Positions 43,624 to 54,871 are shown, counted from the first letter of the stretch. The stretch is 64,000 nucleotides of DNA from JAHECE01 sp963780675 (GCA_963780675.1 CAWACR010000010.1:186001-250000); one strand, 5' to 3'. The notes: generated from the sequence alone by a model not told the origin. Program-made: numbers and translations.

Positions 43624-44625
43624 TCACACCCCCCAACGGAGAGCTGCGGTGCGCACGGGTGCGTCGTACAGCTCTCTGAGCTCGTCGTCGAGCCGGAGCA
43701 CGGTCGCCGAGGCGCCCTGCATCTCCAGCGAGGTCACGTAGTTCCCGACCAGGGACCGCACCACGGCGCCTCCCCGCTCCTCGACCAGTCGTCGGGCCCG
43801 ACCGTAGACGACGAAGAGCTCCGAGAGAGGCGTTCCCCCCATCCCGTTCACGAGGAGCACGACGTCGTCCCCGGCGGCGAGGCACAGGTCGTCCAGCACC
43901 GGCGCCATCAGCATGTCCGTGATCTGGTCCGCGGTTGCCATCGGGGCGCGGCGGCGACCCGGCTCGCCGTGGATGCCGATCCCGATCTCGATCTCGTCCT
44001 CGCCCAGGTCGAAAGACGGCCGCCCGGCGTGGGGGACGGTGCAGGCGCTCAGGGCCACCCCCATCGTGCGCACGCCCGCGACCACCCGCTCGGCGATGGA
44101 GGCCACCGTGAAGAGATCGTCCCCGCGCTCGGCCGCGGCCCCGGCGATCTTCTCCACCAGCACGGTGCCGGCGACCCCGCGCCGCCCCGCGGTCCACGTC
44201 GAGTCCTCGACCGCGACGTCGTCGTCGACGACGACCGTCTGCACCTCGATCCCCTCCATCTCGGCCAGCTCGGCGGCGGTCTCGAAGTTCAGCACGTCGC
44301 CCGTGTAGTTCTTGACGATGTACAGGACGCCGGCACCGCCGTCGACGGCCTTCGTCGCCTCGAGGACCGGGCCGGGCGGCGGCGAGGTGAAGACCGCGCC
44401 GGGGACGGCCGCGTCGAGCATCCCGAGACCGACGAAACCGGCGTGCAGGGGTTCGTGGCCGCTGCCGCCGCCGGAGACGATCGCCACCTTCCCCGCGCGG
44501 GGGGCGTCCGCACGGACGACGTACAGCGGGTCGAGGCTGACGCGCACGAGGTCGGCGTGGGCCTGGCCGAAGCCCGCCACCGACTCCTGCACCGCGGTGT
44601 CCGCGCGGTTGATCAGCTTCTTCAC
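43624..44625 (-). CDS. dhaK: Dihydroxyacetone kinase substrate-binding subunit DhaK
   Basis: 333 residues. Binds dihydroxyacetone covalently through a histidine, in EIGIGIHGEPGRRRAP; the other catalytic region is SGGGSGHEPLHAGFVGLGML. VYGRARRLVEERG and LVGNYVTSLEMQGASATVLR are typical of the C-terminus. GTG 44625 has GGAGA upstream and heads dhaKLM. The 116-base gap to folC may hold a promoter; none is clear. Confidence 0.96.
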   Translation of the reverse strand: MKKLINRADTAVQESVAGFGQAHADLVRVSLDPLYVVRADAPRAGKVAIVSGGGSGHEPLHAGFVGLGMLDAAVPGAVFTSPPPGPVLEATKAVDGGAGVLYIVKNYTGDVLNFETAAELAEMEGIEVQTVVVDDDVAVEDSTWTAGRRGVAGTVLVEKIAGAAAERGDDLFTVASIAERVVAGVRTMGVALSACTVPHAGRPSFDLGEDEIEIGIGIHGEPGRRRAPMATADQITDMLMAPVLDDLCLAAGDDVVLLVNGMGGTPLSELFVVYGRARRLVEERGGAVVRSLVGNYVTSLEMQGASATVLRLDDELRELYDAPVRTAALRWGV

Positions 44626-44741
44626 GACCAGTCTCCGTCGCCCTCCCGTCCCGGCGCCGCGCGGCTGCGACGCCGGTCCCTGCGTTCATCCGCCAACCTC
44701 TCGCCGCAGGGTGGGCCGCGTCAAGCGACCCGCGCCCGCCG

Positions 44742-46139
44742 TCATGCCCGGCCGAGCAGAGTGCGGACCTCCGCGATGACGGTGACCGAGCCGGTGGCGA
44801 GCACCCCGGTTCCCTGCGGCTCGCCGCCTGCCTCGGCGCGGGCGACCGCCAGGTCCAGCGCGTCGTCGAGCCGCTCGGCCACGTGGACGCGGTCCTCGCC
44901 GAAGATCTCCCTCGCCACCTCGGCCAGGTCGTCCGTGTCCATCGCCCGCGGCGACGTCGATCGCGTGACCACGACCTCGGCGAGGACCGGCTCGAGGCCC
45001 GAGAGGATGGTCTCGGCGTCCTTGTCCGCGAGCACGCCGACCACCCCGACCAGCCTGCTGAACGCGAAGCCCTCGTCCAGGGCGTCGACCAGGGCCTCGA
45101 TCCCGGCGGCGTTGTGCGCGGCGTCGACCAGGATCGTCGGGCTGCGCCGCACGATCTCGAGCCTGCCCGGGGAGTCGACGTCCGCGAACGCCTGCTCCAC
45201 CACGCCCGCCGCCAGCGCCCCACCACCCAGGAAGGCCTCGACCGCGACGAGGGCGAGGAGGGCGTTGTGCGCCTGGTGCGCCCCGTGCAGCGGGAGGAAG
45301 ATCTCCGCGTAGACCCCGCCGAGGCCCTGGAGCGTGATCACCTGGCCCCCGACGGCGAGCTGCCGGTCGAGCACGGCGACGTCGCGCCCTTCCACGACGA
45401 GCCTGGCGCCCCGCTCGGCGGCCGCGTCCGCGAGGACGGGGGTGACCTCCTCGCGCTGCTCGGCCGAGACCACCGTGGACCCGGGGGTGATGATCCCCGC
45501 CTTCTCGCCGGCGATCTCCTCCAGCGTGTGACCGAGCCAGCGCTCGTGGTCGCGCGCGATCGGCGTGATGACCTCGACGACGCCGTCGGCGACGTTGGTG
45601 GCGTCCCAGCGCCCGCCCATGCCCACCTCGAGGACGACGACGTCGACCGGCGCGTCCGCGAAGGCCGCGAACGCCAGCACCGTGAAGACCTCGAAAAAGC
45701 TCAGGCGCGGCCCTCCGGCGGCCTGCGAGCGCTCGTCGACCATGAGGATGTACGGCTCGACGTCGGCCCACACCTCCACGAAACGGCCGGCGGCGATGGG
45801 CTCGCCGTCGATCGCGATGCGCTCGCGCACCGTCGACAGGTGCGGGGAGGTGAAGCGACCGGTCCGCAGGCCGAGTTCCCGCAGGAGGCGTTCCACCATC
45901 CGGGCGGTCGAGGTCTTGCCGTTGGTGCCGGTGAGGTGGATGACCGGGGCCGCGTGCTGCACCCCGCCCAGGAGGTCGCAGACGTCGCGCACCCGGTCCA
46001 GGGTGGGCTCGAAGTCGTGCTCCGGCGCGCGCCGCAGGATCTCGCGGTAGATCTCCTGCAGCCGCACCTCCGCGGCGGCCTCCAGCGCGGCGTCGCGGCC
46101 GCCGCCCGGGCCCGGGCGCGTCCCCCCGCGAGCGCTCAC
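44742..46139 (-). CDS. folC: Folylpolyglutamate / dihydrofolate synthase
   Basis: 465 residues. Adds glutamate to folates. Motifs: VIHLTGTNGKTSTARMVERL (P-loop), GRFTSPHLSTVRERIAIDGE, EVGMGGRWDATNVADG, ITPIARDHERWLGHTLEEIA and LVDAAHNAAGIEALVDAL. GTG 46139 overlaps the ileS stop (GTGA), so both share the T-box-controlled transcript. Confidence 0.96.
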   Translation of the reverse strand: MSARGGTRPGPGGGRDAALEAAAEVRLQEIYREILRRAPEHDFEPTLDRVRDVCDLLGGVQHAAPVIHLTGTNGKTSTARMVERLLRELGLRTGRFTSPHLSTVRERIAIDGEPIAAGRFVEVWADVEPYILMVDERSQAAGGPRLSFFEVFTVLAFAAFADAPVDVVVLEVGMGGRWDATNVADGVVEVITPIARDHERWLGHTLEEIAGEKAGIITPGSTVVSAEQREEVTPVLADAAAERGARLVVEGRDVAVLDRQLAVGGQVITLQGLGGVYAEIFLPLHGAHQAHNALLALVAVEAFLGGGALAAGVVEQAFADVDSPGRLEIVRRSPTILVDAAHNAAGIEALVDALDEGFAFSRLVGVVGVLADKDAETILSGLEPVLAEVVVTRSTSPRAMDTDDLAEVAREIFGEDRVHVAERLDDALDLAVARAEAGGEPQGTGVLATGSVTVIAEVRTLLGRA

Positions 46140-49100
46140 GCGCCCGCTCCCGGGTCCTTCACCAGCGCGACGGCGACGACGTCGCCGACGCCCGCCTCCA
46201 CCCGGACCACCGTGGCGAGGGTCTCGGCCCCGATCGTCAGGACGCGGTCCTGGACCGCCTGCACCCAGGGGGGCGGGACGGACAGGTCGAGGTGGATCCG
46301 GTCCGTGACGTGCAGACCCACGGCCTTGCGCTCGTCCTGGACCTGCCGGATGACGTCGCGCACGTAGCCGTCGCCCAGGAGCTCGTCGTCGAGGACCGTG
46401 TGCAGCACCACGAAGCCGCCGCCGGGCAGGACCGCCGCGATGTCGTCGCCGTCCGCGCCCAGCACCTCGGTGGTGAGGCTGTACTCCTCGGGGAGGAGGG
46501 CCACGCCGTCGACCACGACGCCGCCGTCGACGGTCTGCTCCCAGGCGCCCTCGCGTGCGGCCCGGATGACGCGCTGGACGTCTCGGCCGAGGCGCGGACC
46601 CGCGGCCCGCGCGTTGACGGTGAGCTTTGTGTACACGCCGTGCTCGGCGGCCGCCTCGCCGGTGACGTCCTGGAGGTCGATCTCCTTGACGTTGACCTCC
46701 TCGCCGATGAGGGCGGTGAAGGGGGCGAGGCGGTCCGGGTCGGCGACCACCACGCTCAGGCGTCGCAGCGGCTGGCGCACGCGGAGGCTGCGGGCCTTGC
46801 GGATGCCGAGCGTGGCGGAGACGACGTCGCGGACCGCCTCCATCGCGGCGACCAGGTGGTCGTCGGGCAGCAGGGCGGCCGCGACCGGGTCGCTCGCGGG
46901 GACGACGGCGCCGTCCGCCGTCTCGTGGAGCGGGACCGGCCAATCCGTCAGGTGGACGCTGCGCCCGCCCGTCAGGCCGCGCCAGACCTCCTCCGCCGTC
47001 AGCGGGGCGAGCGGCGCCATGACCCGCGTGAGCACCTCGAGCGCGGTGTAGAGCGTGTTGAACGCGGCCTCGTCCTCGTCCCAGAAGCGCTGGCGGGACG
47101 TACGGACGTACCAGTTGGTGAGCACGTCCAGGTAGTCGCGGACCGACGCGCAGGCGCCCGGGACGTCGAAGGCGTCGAGCCTTTGCCCCACCACGAGCGC
47201 GAGGGCACGGGTCCGGGCGAGGAGGTAGCGGTCCATGACGGCCAGGTCCCGCACCTCGTCCGCGTGCACGGCGCGCGCCGTCAGCCCCGCGCCGTCGCCG
47301 TCGCCCTGCGCCGCGTTCGCGTAGAGGCTGAAGAAGTACCAGGTGTTCCACAGCGGCAGGAGGACCTGGCGGACCTCGGAGCGGATGCCCTCCTCGGTGA
47401 CCACGAGGTTGCCGCCCCGCAGGATCGGCGAGGCCATGAGGAACCAGCGCATCGCGTCCGAGCCGTCCCGCTCGAACACCTCGTTGACGTCAGGATAGTT
47501 GCGCAAGGACTTGCTCATCTTGCGGCCGTCGGAGCCGAGCACGATGCCGTGCGAGACACAGGTGCGGAACGCCGGCCGGTCGAAGAGCGCCGTCGCGAGG
47601 ACGTGGAGGGTGTAGAACCAGCCGCGCGTCTGGCCGATGTACTCGACGATGAAGTCGCCGGGATAGTGATGCTCGAACCAGTCCGCGTTCTCGAACGGGT
47701 AGTGCACCTGCGCGAACGGCATGGACCCGGAGTCGAACCAGACGTCGAGGACGTCCGGGATCCGCCGCATCGTGGAGCGGCCCGTGGGGTCGTCCGGGTT
47801 GGGGCGGGTGAGGGAGTCGATGAACGGCCGGTGCAGGTCCGTCACCGGCACGCCGAAGTCCGCCTCGAGCTGCGCGATCGAGCCGTACACGTCCACGCGC
47901 GGGTACTCGGGGTCGTCGCTCACCCACACCGGGATGGGCGTGCCCCAGTACCGGTTGCGCGAGATCGACCAGTCCCGGGCGCCGGCGAGCCACTTCCCGA
48001 ACTGGCCCTCCTTGATGTGCTCGGGCACCCAGGTGATCTGCTCGTTGAGCTCGCCCATGCGGTCACGGAAGTCGCTGACGCGGACGAACCAGGAGGACAC
48101 CGCCTTGTAGATGAGCGGGTTCCGGCAGCGCCAGCAGTGCGGGTAGGAGTGGTCGTAGGTCTCGTGCCGGACGACGACGCAGCGCGCCTCGGCCTCGATC
48201 CGCGCCAGCGGGCCCGTGCCGGCCTTGAGGTCCGCGATGACCTGGGGGTTCGCGTCGAAGACCTGGATCCCGACGTAGTCCGGGACCTGTGACGTGAACA
48301 GTCCGGCGCCGTCGACCGTGACCTCCGCGGCGATGCCCGCCGCGGCACACACCGCCATGTCGTCCTCGCCGAACGCGGGGGCAAGGTGCACCAGGCCGGT
48401 GCCGTCCTCGGTGGAGACGAAGTCCCCGGCGAGGATCACGTGCAGGCCGGGGTACCGGTCCCTGTCGGTGAAGTAGGGATGGGTCGGTGCGTAGGAGATC
48501 CCCACGAGGTCCGCGCCGGTGAGCTCGCGGACCACCGGCGGCTCGGCGCCGAGCTCGCGGGCGTACGCGGCCAGGCGCGAGCGGGCGAGGATCACCCGCT
48601 CGCCGGCGAGGGGACCCTCCTCCGGGACGACGACGACGTAGTCGATCTCGGGGCCGACGGCGACCGCCTGGTTCGAGGGCAGGGTCCAGGGCGTCGTCGT
48701 CCAGATCAGCGCCAGCTCCCCGGTCTCCAGGCGCAGGCCGATCGTCAGGGCCGGGTCCTGGCGGGAGGCGTAGACGTCGTCGTCCATGCGCAGCTCGTGG
48801 TTGGACAGCGGCGTCTGGTCGCGCCAGCAGTAGGGGAGGACGCGGTAGCCCTCGTAGGCGAGGCCCTTGTCGTAGAGCTGCTTGAACGCCCAGATCACCG
48901 ACTCCATGTAGGTGACGTCGAGCGTCTTGTAGTCGTTGTCGAAGTCCACCCAGCGGGCCTGGCGGGTGACGTAGTCCTGCCACTCGCCCGTGTACCGCAG
49001 CACCGAGGACCGGCACGCGGCGTTGAACGCCTCGATGCCCATCTCCTCGATCTGGGACTTGTCGGTGATCCCGAGGATGCGCTCGGCCTCGAGCTCGGCG

Positions 49101-49402
49101 GGCAGGCCGTGGGTGTCCCACCCGAAGCGGCGCTCGACACGGCGTCCGCGCATGGTCTCGAACCGGGGCACGACGTCCTTGGCGTAGCCCGTGAGCAGGT
49201 GCCCGTAGTGCGGCAGCCCGTTGGCGAACGGCGGGCCGTCGTAGAAGACGAACTCGTTCGCGCCCTCGAACCCCGCGGGTCGCGCGTCGATCGAGGCCTG
49301 GAACGTGCCGTCGGCCTTCCAGTAGGCGAGCACGTCCCGCTCGATCGTCGGAAGGTGCGGGGAGGCGGGCACCTCGGTGGACCGGTGCAGGGGGTAGGCC
49401 AT
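46136..49402 (-). CDS. ileS: Isoleucyl-tRNA synthetase
   Basis: 1088 residues, the long (eukaryote-like) type usual in actinobacteria. Charges tRNA-Ile with isoleucine. The HIGH motif is in PPFANGLPHYGHLLTGYAKD, KMSKS in SDGRKMSKSLRNYPD, and an editing CP1 domain lies between. Anticodon-binding and C-terminal domains follow. ATG 49402 (AYPLHRSTEVPASP) has CAGGAG upstream and is preceded by an ultrashort T-box. Confidence 0.97.
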   Translation of the reverse strand: MAYPLHRSTEVPASPHLPTIERDVLAYWKADGTFQASIDARPAGFEGANEFVFYDGPPFANGLPHYGHLLTGYAKDVVPRFETMRGRRVERRFGWDTHGLPAELEAERILGITDKSQIEEMGIEAFNAACRSSVLRYTGEWQDYVTRQARWVDFDNDYKTLDVTYMESVIWAFKQLYDKGLAYEGYRVLPYCWRDQTPLSNHELRMDDDVYASRQDPALTIGLRLETGELALIWTTTPWTLPSNQAVAVGPEIDYVVVVPEEGPLAGERVILARSRLAAYARELGAEPPVVRELTGADLVGISYAPTHPYFTDRDRYPGLHVILAGDFVSTEDGTGLVHLAPAFGEDDMAVCAAAGIAAEVTVDGAGLFTSQVPDYVGIQVFDANPQVIADLKAGTGPLARIEAEARCVVVRHETYDHSYPHCWRCRNPLIYKAVSSWFVRVSDFRDRMGELNEQITWVPEHIKEGQFGKWLAGARDWSISRNRYWGTPIPVWVSDDPEYPRVDVYGSIAQLEADFGVPVTDLHRPFIDSLTRPNPDDPTGRSTMRRIPDVLDVWFDSGSMPFAQVHYPFENADWFEHHYPGDFIVEYIGQTRGWFYTLHVLATALFDRPAFRTCVSHGIVLGSDGRKMSKSLRNYPDVNEVFERDGSDAMRWFLMASPILRGGNLVVTEEGIRSEVRQVLLPLWNTWYFFSLYANAAQGDGDGAGLTARAVHADEVRDLAVMDRYLLARTRALALVVGQRLDAFDVPGACASVRDYLDVLTNWYVRTSRQRFWDEDEAAFNTLYTALEVLTRVMAPLAPLTAEEVWRGLTGGRSVHLTDWPVPLHETADGAVVPASDPVAAALLPDDHLVAAMEAVRDVVSATLGIRKARSLRVRQPLRRLSVVVADPDRLAPFTALIGEEVNVKEIDLQDVTGEAAAEHGVYTKLTVNARAAGPRLGRDVQRVIRAAREGAWEQTVDGGVVVDGVALLPEEYSLTTEVLGADGDDIAAVLPGGGFVVLHTVLDDELLGDGYVRDVIRQVQDERKAVGLHVTDRIHLDLSVPPPWVQAVQDRVLTIGAETLATVVRVEAGVGDVVAVALVKDPGAGA

Positions 49403-49454
49403 GGGGGCGTGGCTCCTGGTGTCGCGTCGTCGTCCGGCCGCTCCAGGGGCGCTG

Positions 49455-49701
49455 TCGCGGCCTTGCCGGATCGCGAGGACGACGTCCCGGATCCCGGGCC
49501 GCCGCGGTACCACCCCGCTTGCCGCGCGACGTCGTCGTCCCCTCCTCGGGGACCACTCCGCTCGCGGCCACTCGTGACGGCTGTGACGGGCCTACCCGTC
49601 CGGTTCTACTGAGGTCCGCCGACGCCGGCCAGCGCGCGGGGCGCCGTCGTCGGACCCGTTCTTCCGGAGGCTCACCGGTGATGGCCGGGTCGATGCCTGT
49701 G
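49455..49701 (-). promoter_or_regulatory. Ultrashort T-box riboswitch of ileS
   Basis: Stem I is GACCCG (49691-49686) paired with CGGGTC (49658-49653). Inside it lies GCCATCACCGGTGAGCC; the Ile specifier codon ATC is at 49682-49680. The T-box bulge is present as GGGTGGTACCGCGG (49502-49515), with TGGT fitting an A discriminator base, as in tRNA-Ile. The very short stem I is the form known from actinobacterial ileS, which regulates translation rather than termination. Together with the two promoters it fills the 475-base gap 49403-49877. Confidence 0.9.
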
Positions 49702-49707
49702 AACCCG

Positions 49708-49713
49708 ATGGTA
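49708..49713 (-). promoter_or_regulatory. Candidate -10 box for ileS
   Basis: TACCAT on the minus strand fits the TAnnnT pattern and lies just before the first base of the T-box stem I, so transcription would start near 49701. Confidence 0.5.
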
Positions 49714-49815
49714 GCCCGCGCTCCGGCGGGCCCCCAATCCCCGATCCCCACTTCGCTGGGGTGGGAGTGGGGTGGGTACGCCCGAGCGCGGCACGCCCGT
49801 CCGGCGTTGGTCCCG

Positions 49816-49821
49816 TAGGGT
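49816..49821 (+). promoter_or_regulatory. Candidate -10 box for ppdK
   Basis: TAGGGT about 57 bases before the ppdK start fits the actinobacterial TAnnnT pattern. It is divergent from the ileS promoter, with a CCCCA/TGGGG hairpin (49745-49760) between them. Confidence 0.45.
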
Positions 49822-49877
49822 GCCCGACGTCGGGTGCCATGATGCGCGGGCACTGCACAACTTCGGGAGAGACACTG

Positions 49878-52601
<2,724 letters not shown>

Positions 52602-52621
52602 TCGTTCTCGATCAACCTCAG

Positions 52622-52655
52622 GCGCCCCCGTCTCGCACCTGCGAGGCGGGGGCGC
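52622..52655 (+). terminator. Terminator after ppdK
   Basis: A 16-bp stem with one wobble pair, GCGCCCCCGTCTCGCA with its complement, and a 2-base loop, 20 bases past the stop. It is followed by a weak TTGCGT. Confidence 0.8.
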
Positions 52656-52666
52656 TTGCGTGGGGC

Positions 52667-52759
52667 GGGTGGGGTTCGCGCGCGCGGATCTACCATCCGG
52701 CGCTCGTTCCTCGCGCCTCCCGCCAGGCCCGCCACGATCCGCGCGCGCGAACCCCACCC
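52667..52759. repeat. Conserved-loop hairpin element, copy 2
   Basis: A perfect 24-bp stem (52667-52690 with 52736-52759) encloses a 45-base loop (52691-52735), 44/45 identical to the loop of copy 1. The bases next to the loop read GGATC/GATCC here and GGGTC/GACCC in copy 1, a compensated change. It lies between the convergent ends of ppdK and the oxygenase gene. The gap 52602-52910 holds the terminator, this element, an extra loop fragment and palindrome P5. Confidence 0.92.
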
Positions 52760-52798
52760 TCTGCACAGAGGTCACCTCTCCGCGTGCCGGCCGCACCC

Positions 52799-52816
52799 CC
52801 CGCCAGGCCCGCCACG
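52799..52816. repeat. Fragment of the hairpin-element loop
   Basis: CCCGCCAGGCCCGCCACG repeats the last part of the element loop (also at 52719-52736), 80 bases downstream of it. No stem accompanies it, so it may be a decayed or partial copy. Confidence 0.55.
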
Positions 52817-52820
52817 GCTA

Positions 52821-52899
52821 CCGGGAAGATCCGTCTCTACCGGGCAGATCCGTCACGGAATGCGGGACGGATCTTCCCGGGACGTACGGATCTTCCCGG
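52821..52899. repeat. Palindromic 19-base-period repeat P5 (different motif)
   Basis: Forward motifs CCGGGAAGATCCGT (52821) and CCGGGCAGATCCGT (52840), then reverse motifs ACGGATCTTCCCGG (52867) and again at 52886. Both pairs are exactly 19 bases apart, as in P1-P4, but the motif differs. The arms pair around a 13-base loop. It lies just past the stop of the oxygenase gene. Confidence 0.85.
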
Positions 52900-52910
52900 C
52901 ACGAGTTCCG

Positions 52911-53831
52911 TCAGTCGCCGCGCTGCCTCGACGACGACGCCACCCAGCTCATCAGCGAGACGATCACGTGGGCGCCCGATCGGACGAGGGCGCGGGTGAG
53001 GCGGCCGCGGCTCTTCAGGCCCAGCATGTCGCGCGCCCAGGGTGGGAGGAGGTCGACGGCGGCCGCGGCCAGGATCGCGTAGGCCGGCGTAGCGATCCTC
53101 GGCAGCGGCGCCTCCTTCAGGAGGAAGCGGGCCACGTCGAGGGCCTCCGGGGTGGTGGCCAGCTCGGGGCGGTAGGCCTCGATCGTGGCGGCGAGCTGCG
53201 CCGTCGTCGTCGGGACGTCGACTGCGCCCAGAGCACGGGCGACGACGGCCGCCTCGGCCACGTACGCGTCTTTCTCTTCCGGGGTCAACCGGTCGCGGCC
53301 GTAGGCCGTGTGCGCGGTGAGGAAGCTGTCGATCTCGGCGACGTGGATCCAGGTGAGCAGGTGCGGGTCGTCGGCGCGGTAGGGGCGACCGTCGGGCGCG
53401 ACGCCGCTGATCCGGGCGTGCACGGCACGGACGATGTCGACGGCCTGCTGCGCGTCGTCGGCCGTGCCGAAGGTGGTGGTCGCGAGGAAGGTGCTGGTCC
53501 GCGCGAGCCGTCCCCAGACGTCGCTGCGGTAGCCGCTGTGCTGCGCGACCGCCGCCATCGCGAGCGGGTGGAGGGACTGCAGGAGCAGCGCGCGGATGCC
53601 ACCGGGGTACATCGAGTGGTTGTCGTGCACGCGCCGGATCGCCGCGTCGCGCGGGAACCACCGCAGGCCCGGCGTGTGGTGGATGCGCTCGCGCTTCTCG
53701 AAGGCGTCCGGGCCGGCCACCTTGGTGAAGATGGCCGTGTCCAGCCGCGCGCGCAGGCGGCCGACGCCGCTCCCGCGCCCTCGCCCCGACCGGCCGCCGG
53801 CCGTCTCGACAGCCGTGTCCGACCCACCCAT
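52911..53831 (-). CDS. MpaB-type oxygenase (DUF2236) family protein
   Basis: 306 residues. Family of heme-dependent oxygenases related to rubber oxygenase (Lcp) and fungal MpaB; the substrate here is unknown. Conserved stretches: MYPGGIRALLLQSLHPLAMA with a candidate heme-ligand His, SGYRSDVWGRLARTSTFLAT, and DDPHLLTWIHVAEIDSFLTA with further conserved His. No signal peptide. ATG 53831 follows GGGGAGGAGG. It is followed by palindrome P5. Confidence 0.85.
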   Translation of the reverse strand: MGGSDTAVETAGGRSGRGRGSGVGRLRARLDTAIFTKVAGPDAFEKRERIHHTPGLRWFPRDAAIRRVHDNHSMYPGGIRALLLQSLHPLAMAAVAQHSGYRSDVWGRLARTSTFLATTTFGTADDAQQAVDIVRAVHARISGVAPDGRPYRADDPHLLTWIHVAEIDSFLTAHTAYGRDRLTPEEKDAYVAEAAVVARALGAVDVPTTTAQLAATIEAYRPELATTPEALDVARFLLKEAPLPRIATPAYAILAAAAVDLLPPWARDMLGLKSRGRLTRALVRSGAHVIVSLMSWVASSSRQRGD

Positions 53832-53918
53832 CGGGTGCCTCCTCCCCACGCCGCGCCCCCGTCACACCTCATTCCGCCCGCGGGGCCGCGACGGATGCAT
53901 CCGACATCGTCGTCCTGA

Positions 53919-53971
53919 CGCGAGGTAGTCGCGCAGGACCGACGACCTCGCGTCGAACCGACTACCTCGCG
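53919..53971. repeat. Palindromic 19-base-period repeat P6
   Basis: One forward motif CGCGAGGTAGTCG (53919) and two reverse motifs, CCGACGACCTCGCG (53939) and CCGACTACCTCGCG (53958), 19 bases apart. The last reverse motif contains the stop codon of the SDR gene (53962-53964). The motif again differs from P1-P5, but the period is the same. Confidence 0.7.
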
Positions 53972-54708
53972 CGCGCGATCACCGTGTTCGACGCCTGCGC
54001 CCGCGGCCGCAGGATCATCGAGTCGACGTTGACGTGGTCGGGCCGGGTCAACGCCCACACGATCGCGTCCGCGACGTCGTCGGCCACCAGGGGCTCGTCC
54101 ACGCCCGCGTACACGGACGCCGCGGCCGCGTGGTCCCCGTGCAGACGGTTGACCGAGAACTCCGCGGTGTGCACCATGCCAGGCGCGATCTCGATCACCC
54201 GGATCGGCTCCCCCACGAGCTCCAGCCGCAAAGTGGTCGCGATGGTCCGCTGGGCGTGCTTCGCCGCCACGTAGCCCCCGCCGCCCGCGTAGGTGTCGTG
54301 CCCGGCGGTCGAGGTGAGGACGACGACGTCGCCCCCTCCCCCGGCCCGCAGCGCCGGCAGGAGCGCCTGCGTGACGCGCAGCGTCGCCAGCACGTTGATC
54401 TCGAACATCCGCGCCCAGATGTCCGGCGACCCGTGCTCCACCCGGTCCACCCCGATCGCGCCGCCCGCCACGTTGACGATGCTGCGCACACCCCCGGTGG
54501 CCGCGACGTGGGCGGCCAGGCGGGCGACGTCGTCGGCCTGGGTCAGGTCCGCGACCAGCACCTCCGCCCCGGTCTCGGCCGCGAGCGCGGCCAGCCGCGC
54601 CTCCCGCCGCGCCACGCCGAGCACCTCCCAGCCCTCGGCGCGCAGCCGCCGCACCGTCGCGGCCCCGATGCCCGACGACGCCCCCGTCACAACCGCCCGT
54701 CTCGCCAT
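53962..54708 (-). CDS. Short-chain dehydrogenase/reductase
   Basis: 248 residues, classical SDR. Cofactor motif VVTGASSGIGAATV, NVAGGAIG (NAG-like), catalytic TSTAGHDTYAGGGGYVAAK (Ser, Tyr-x3-Lys). The basic residues after the glycine motif (RREARL) suggest NADP(H). Substrate unknown. ATG 54708. Divergent from the F420-0 transporter genes across a 284-base gap with palindrome P7. Confidence 0.93.
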   Translation of the reverse strand: MARRAVVTGASSGIGAATVRRLRAEGWEVLGVARREARLAALAAETGAEVLVADLTQADDVARLAAHVAATGGVRSIVNVAGGAIGVDRVEHGSPDIWARMFEINVLATLRVTQALLPALRAGGGGDVVVLTSTAGHDTYAGGGGYVAAKHAQRTIATTLRLELVGEPIRVIEIAPGMVHTAEFSVNRLHGDHAAAASVYAGVDEPLVADDVADAIVWALTRPDHVNVDSMILRPRAQASNTVIARAR

Positions 54709-54750
54709 GGGTCGATGAAACCACTCCCGATCTGCCCCCTCCCCCCGGTC

Positions 54751-54804
54751 GAACACGTGGTTGGTCGTCCGTCTCGGCTGAATGAGACGAGCGACCACGT
54801 GTTC
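54751..54804. repeat. Two-stem palindrome P7
   Basis: Outer stem GAACACGTGGT/ACCACGTGTTC (11 bp, 54751-54761 with 54794-54804), inner stem CGTCTC/GAGACG (54770-54775 with 54784-54789). The inner arm begins 19 bases after the outer one, as in P1-P5, but the two arms are not copies of each other. It lies between divergent genes, so it is not a terminator there. Confidence 0.65.
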
Positions 54805-54871
54805 AGCGAGAAGGTGGGGTGGGACGGGCCGTGGCGCGGGTGGTGCGGAGGATCCGGTGCGGGGCGCGGCG

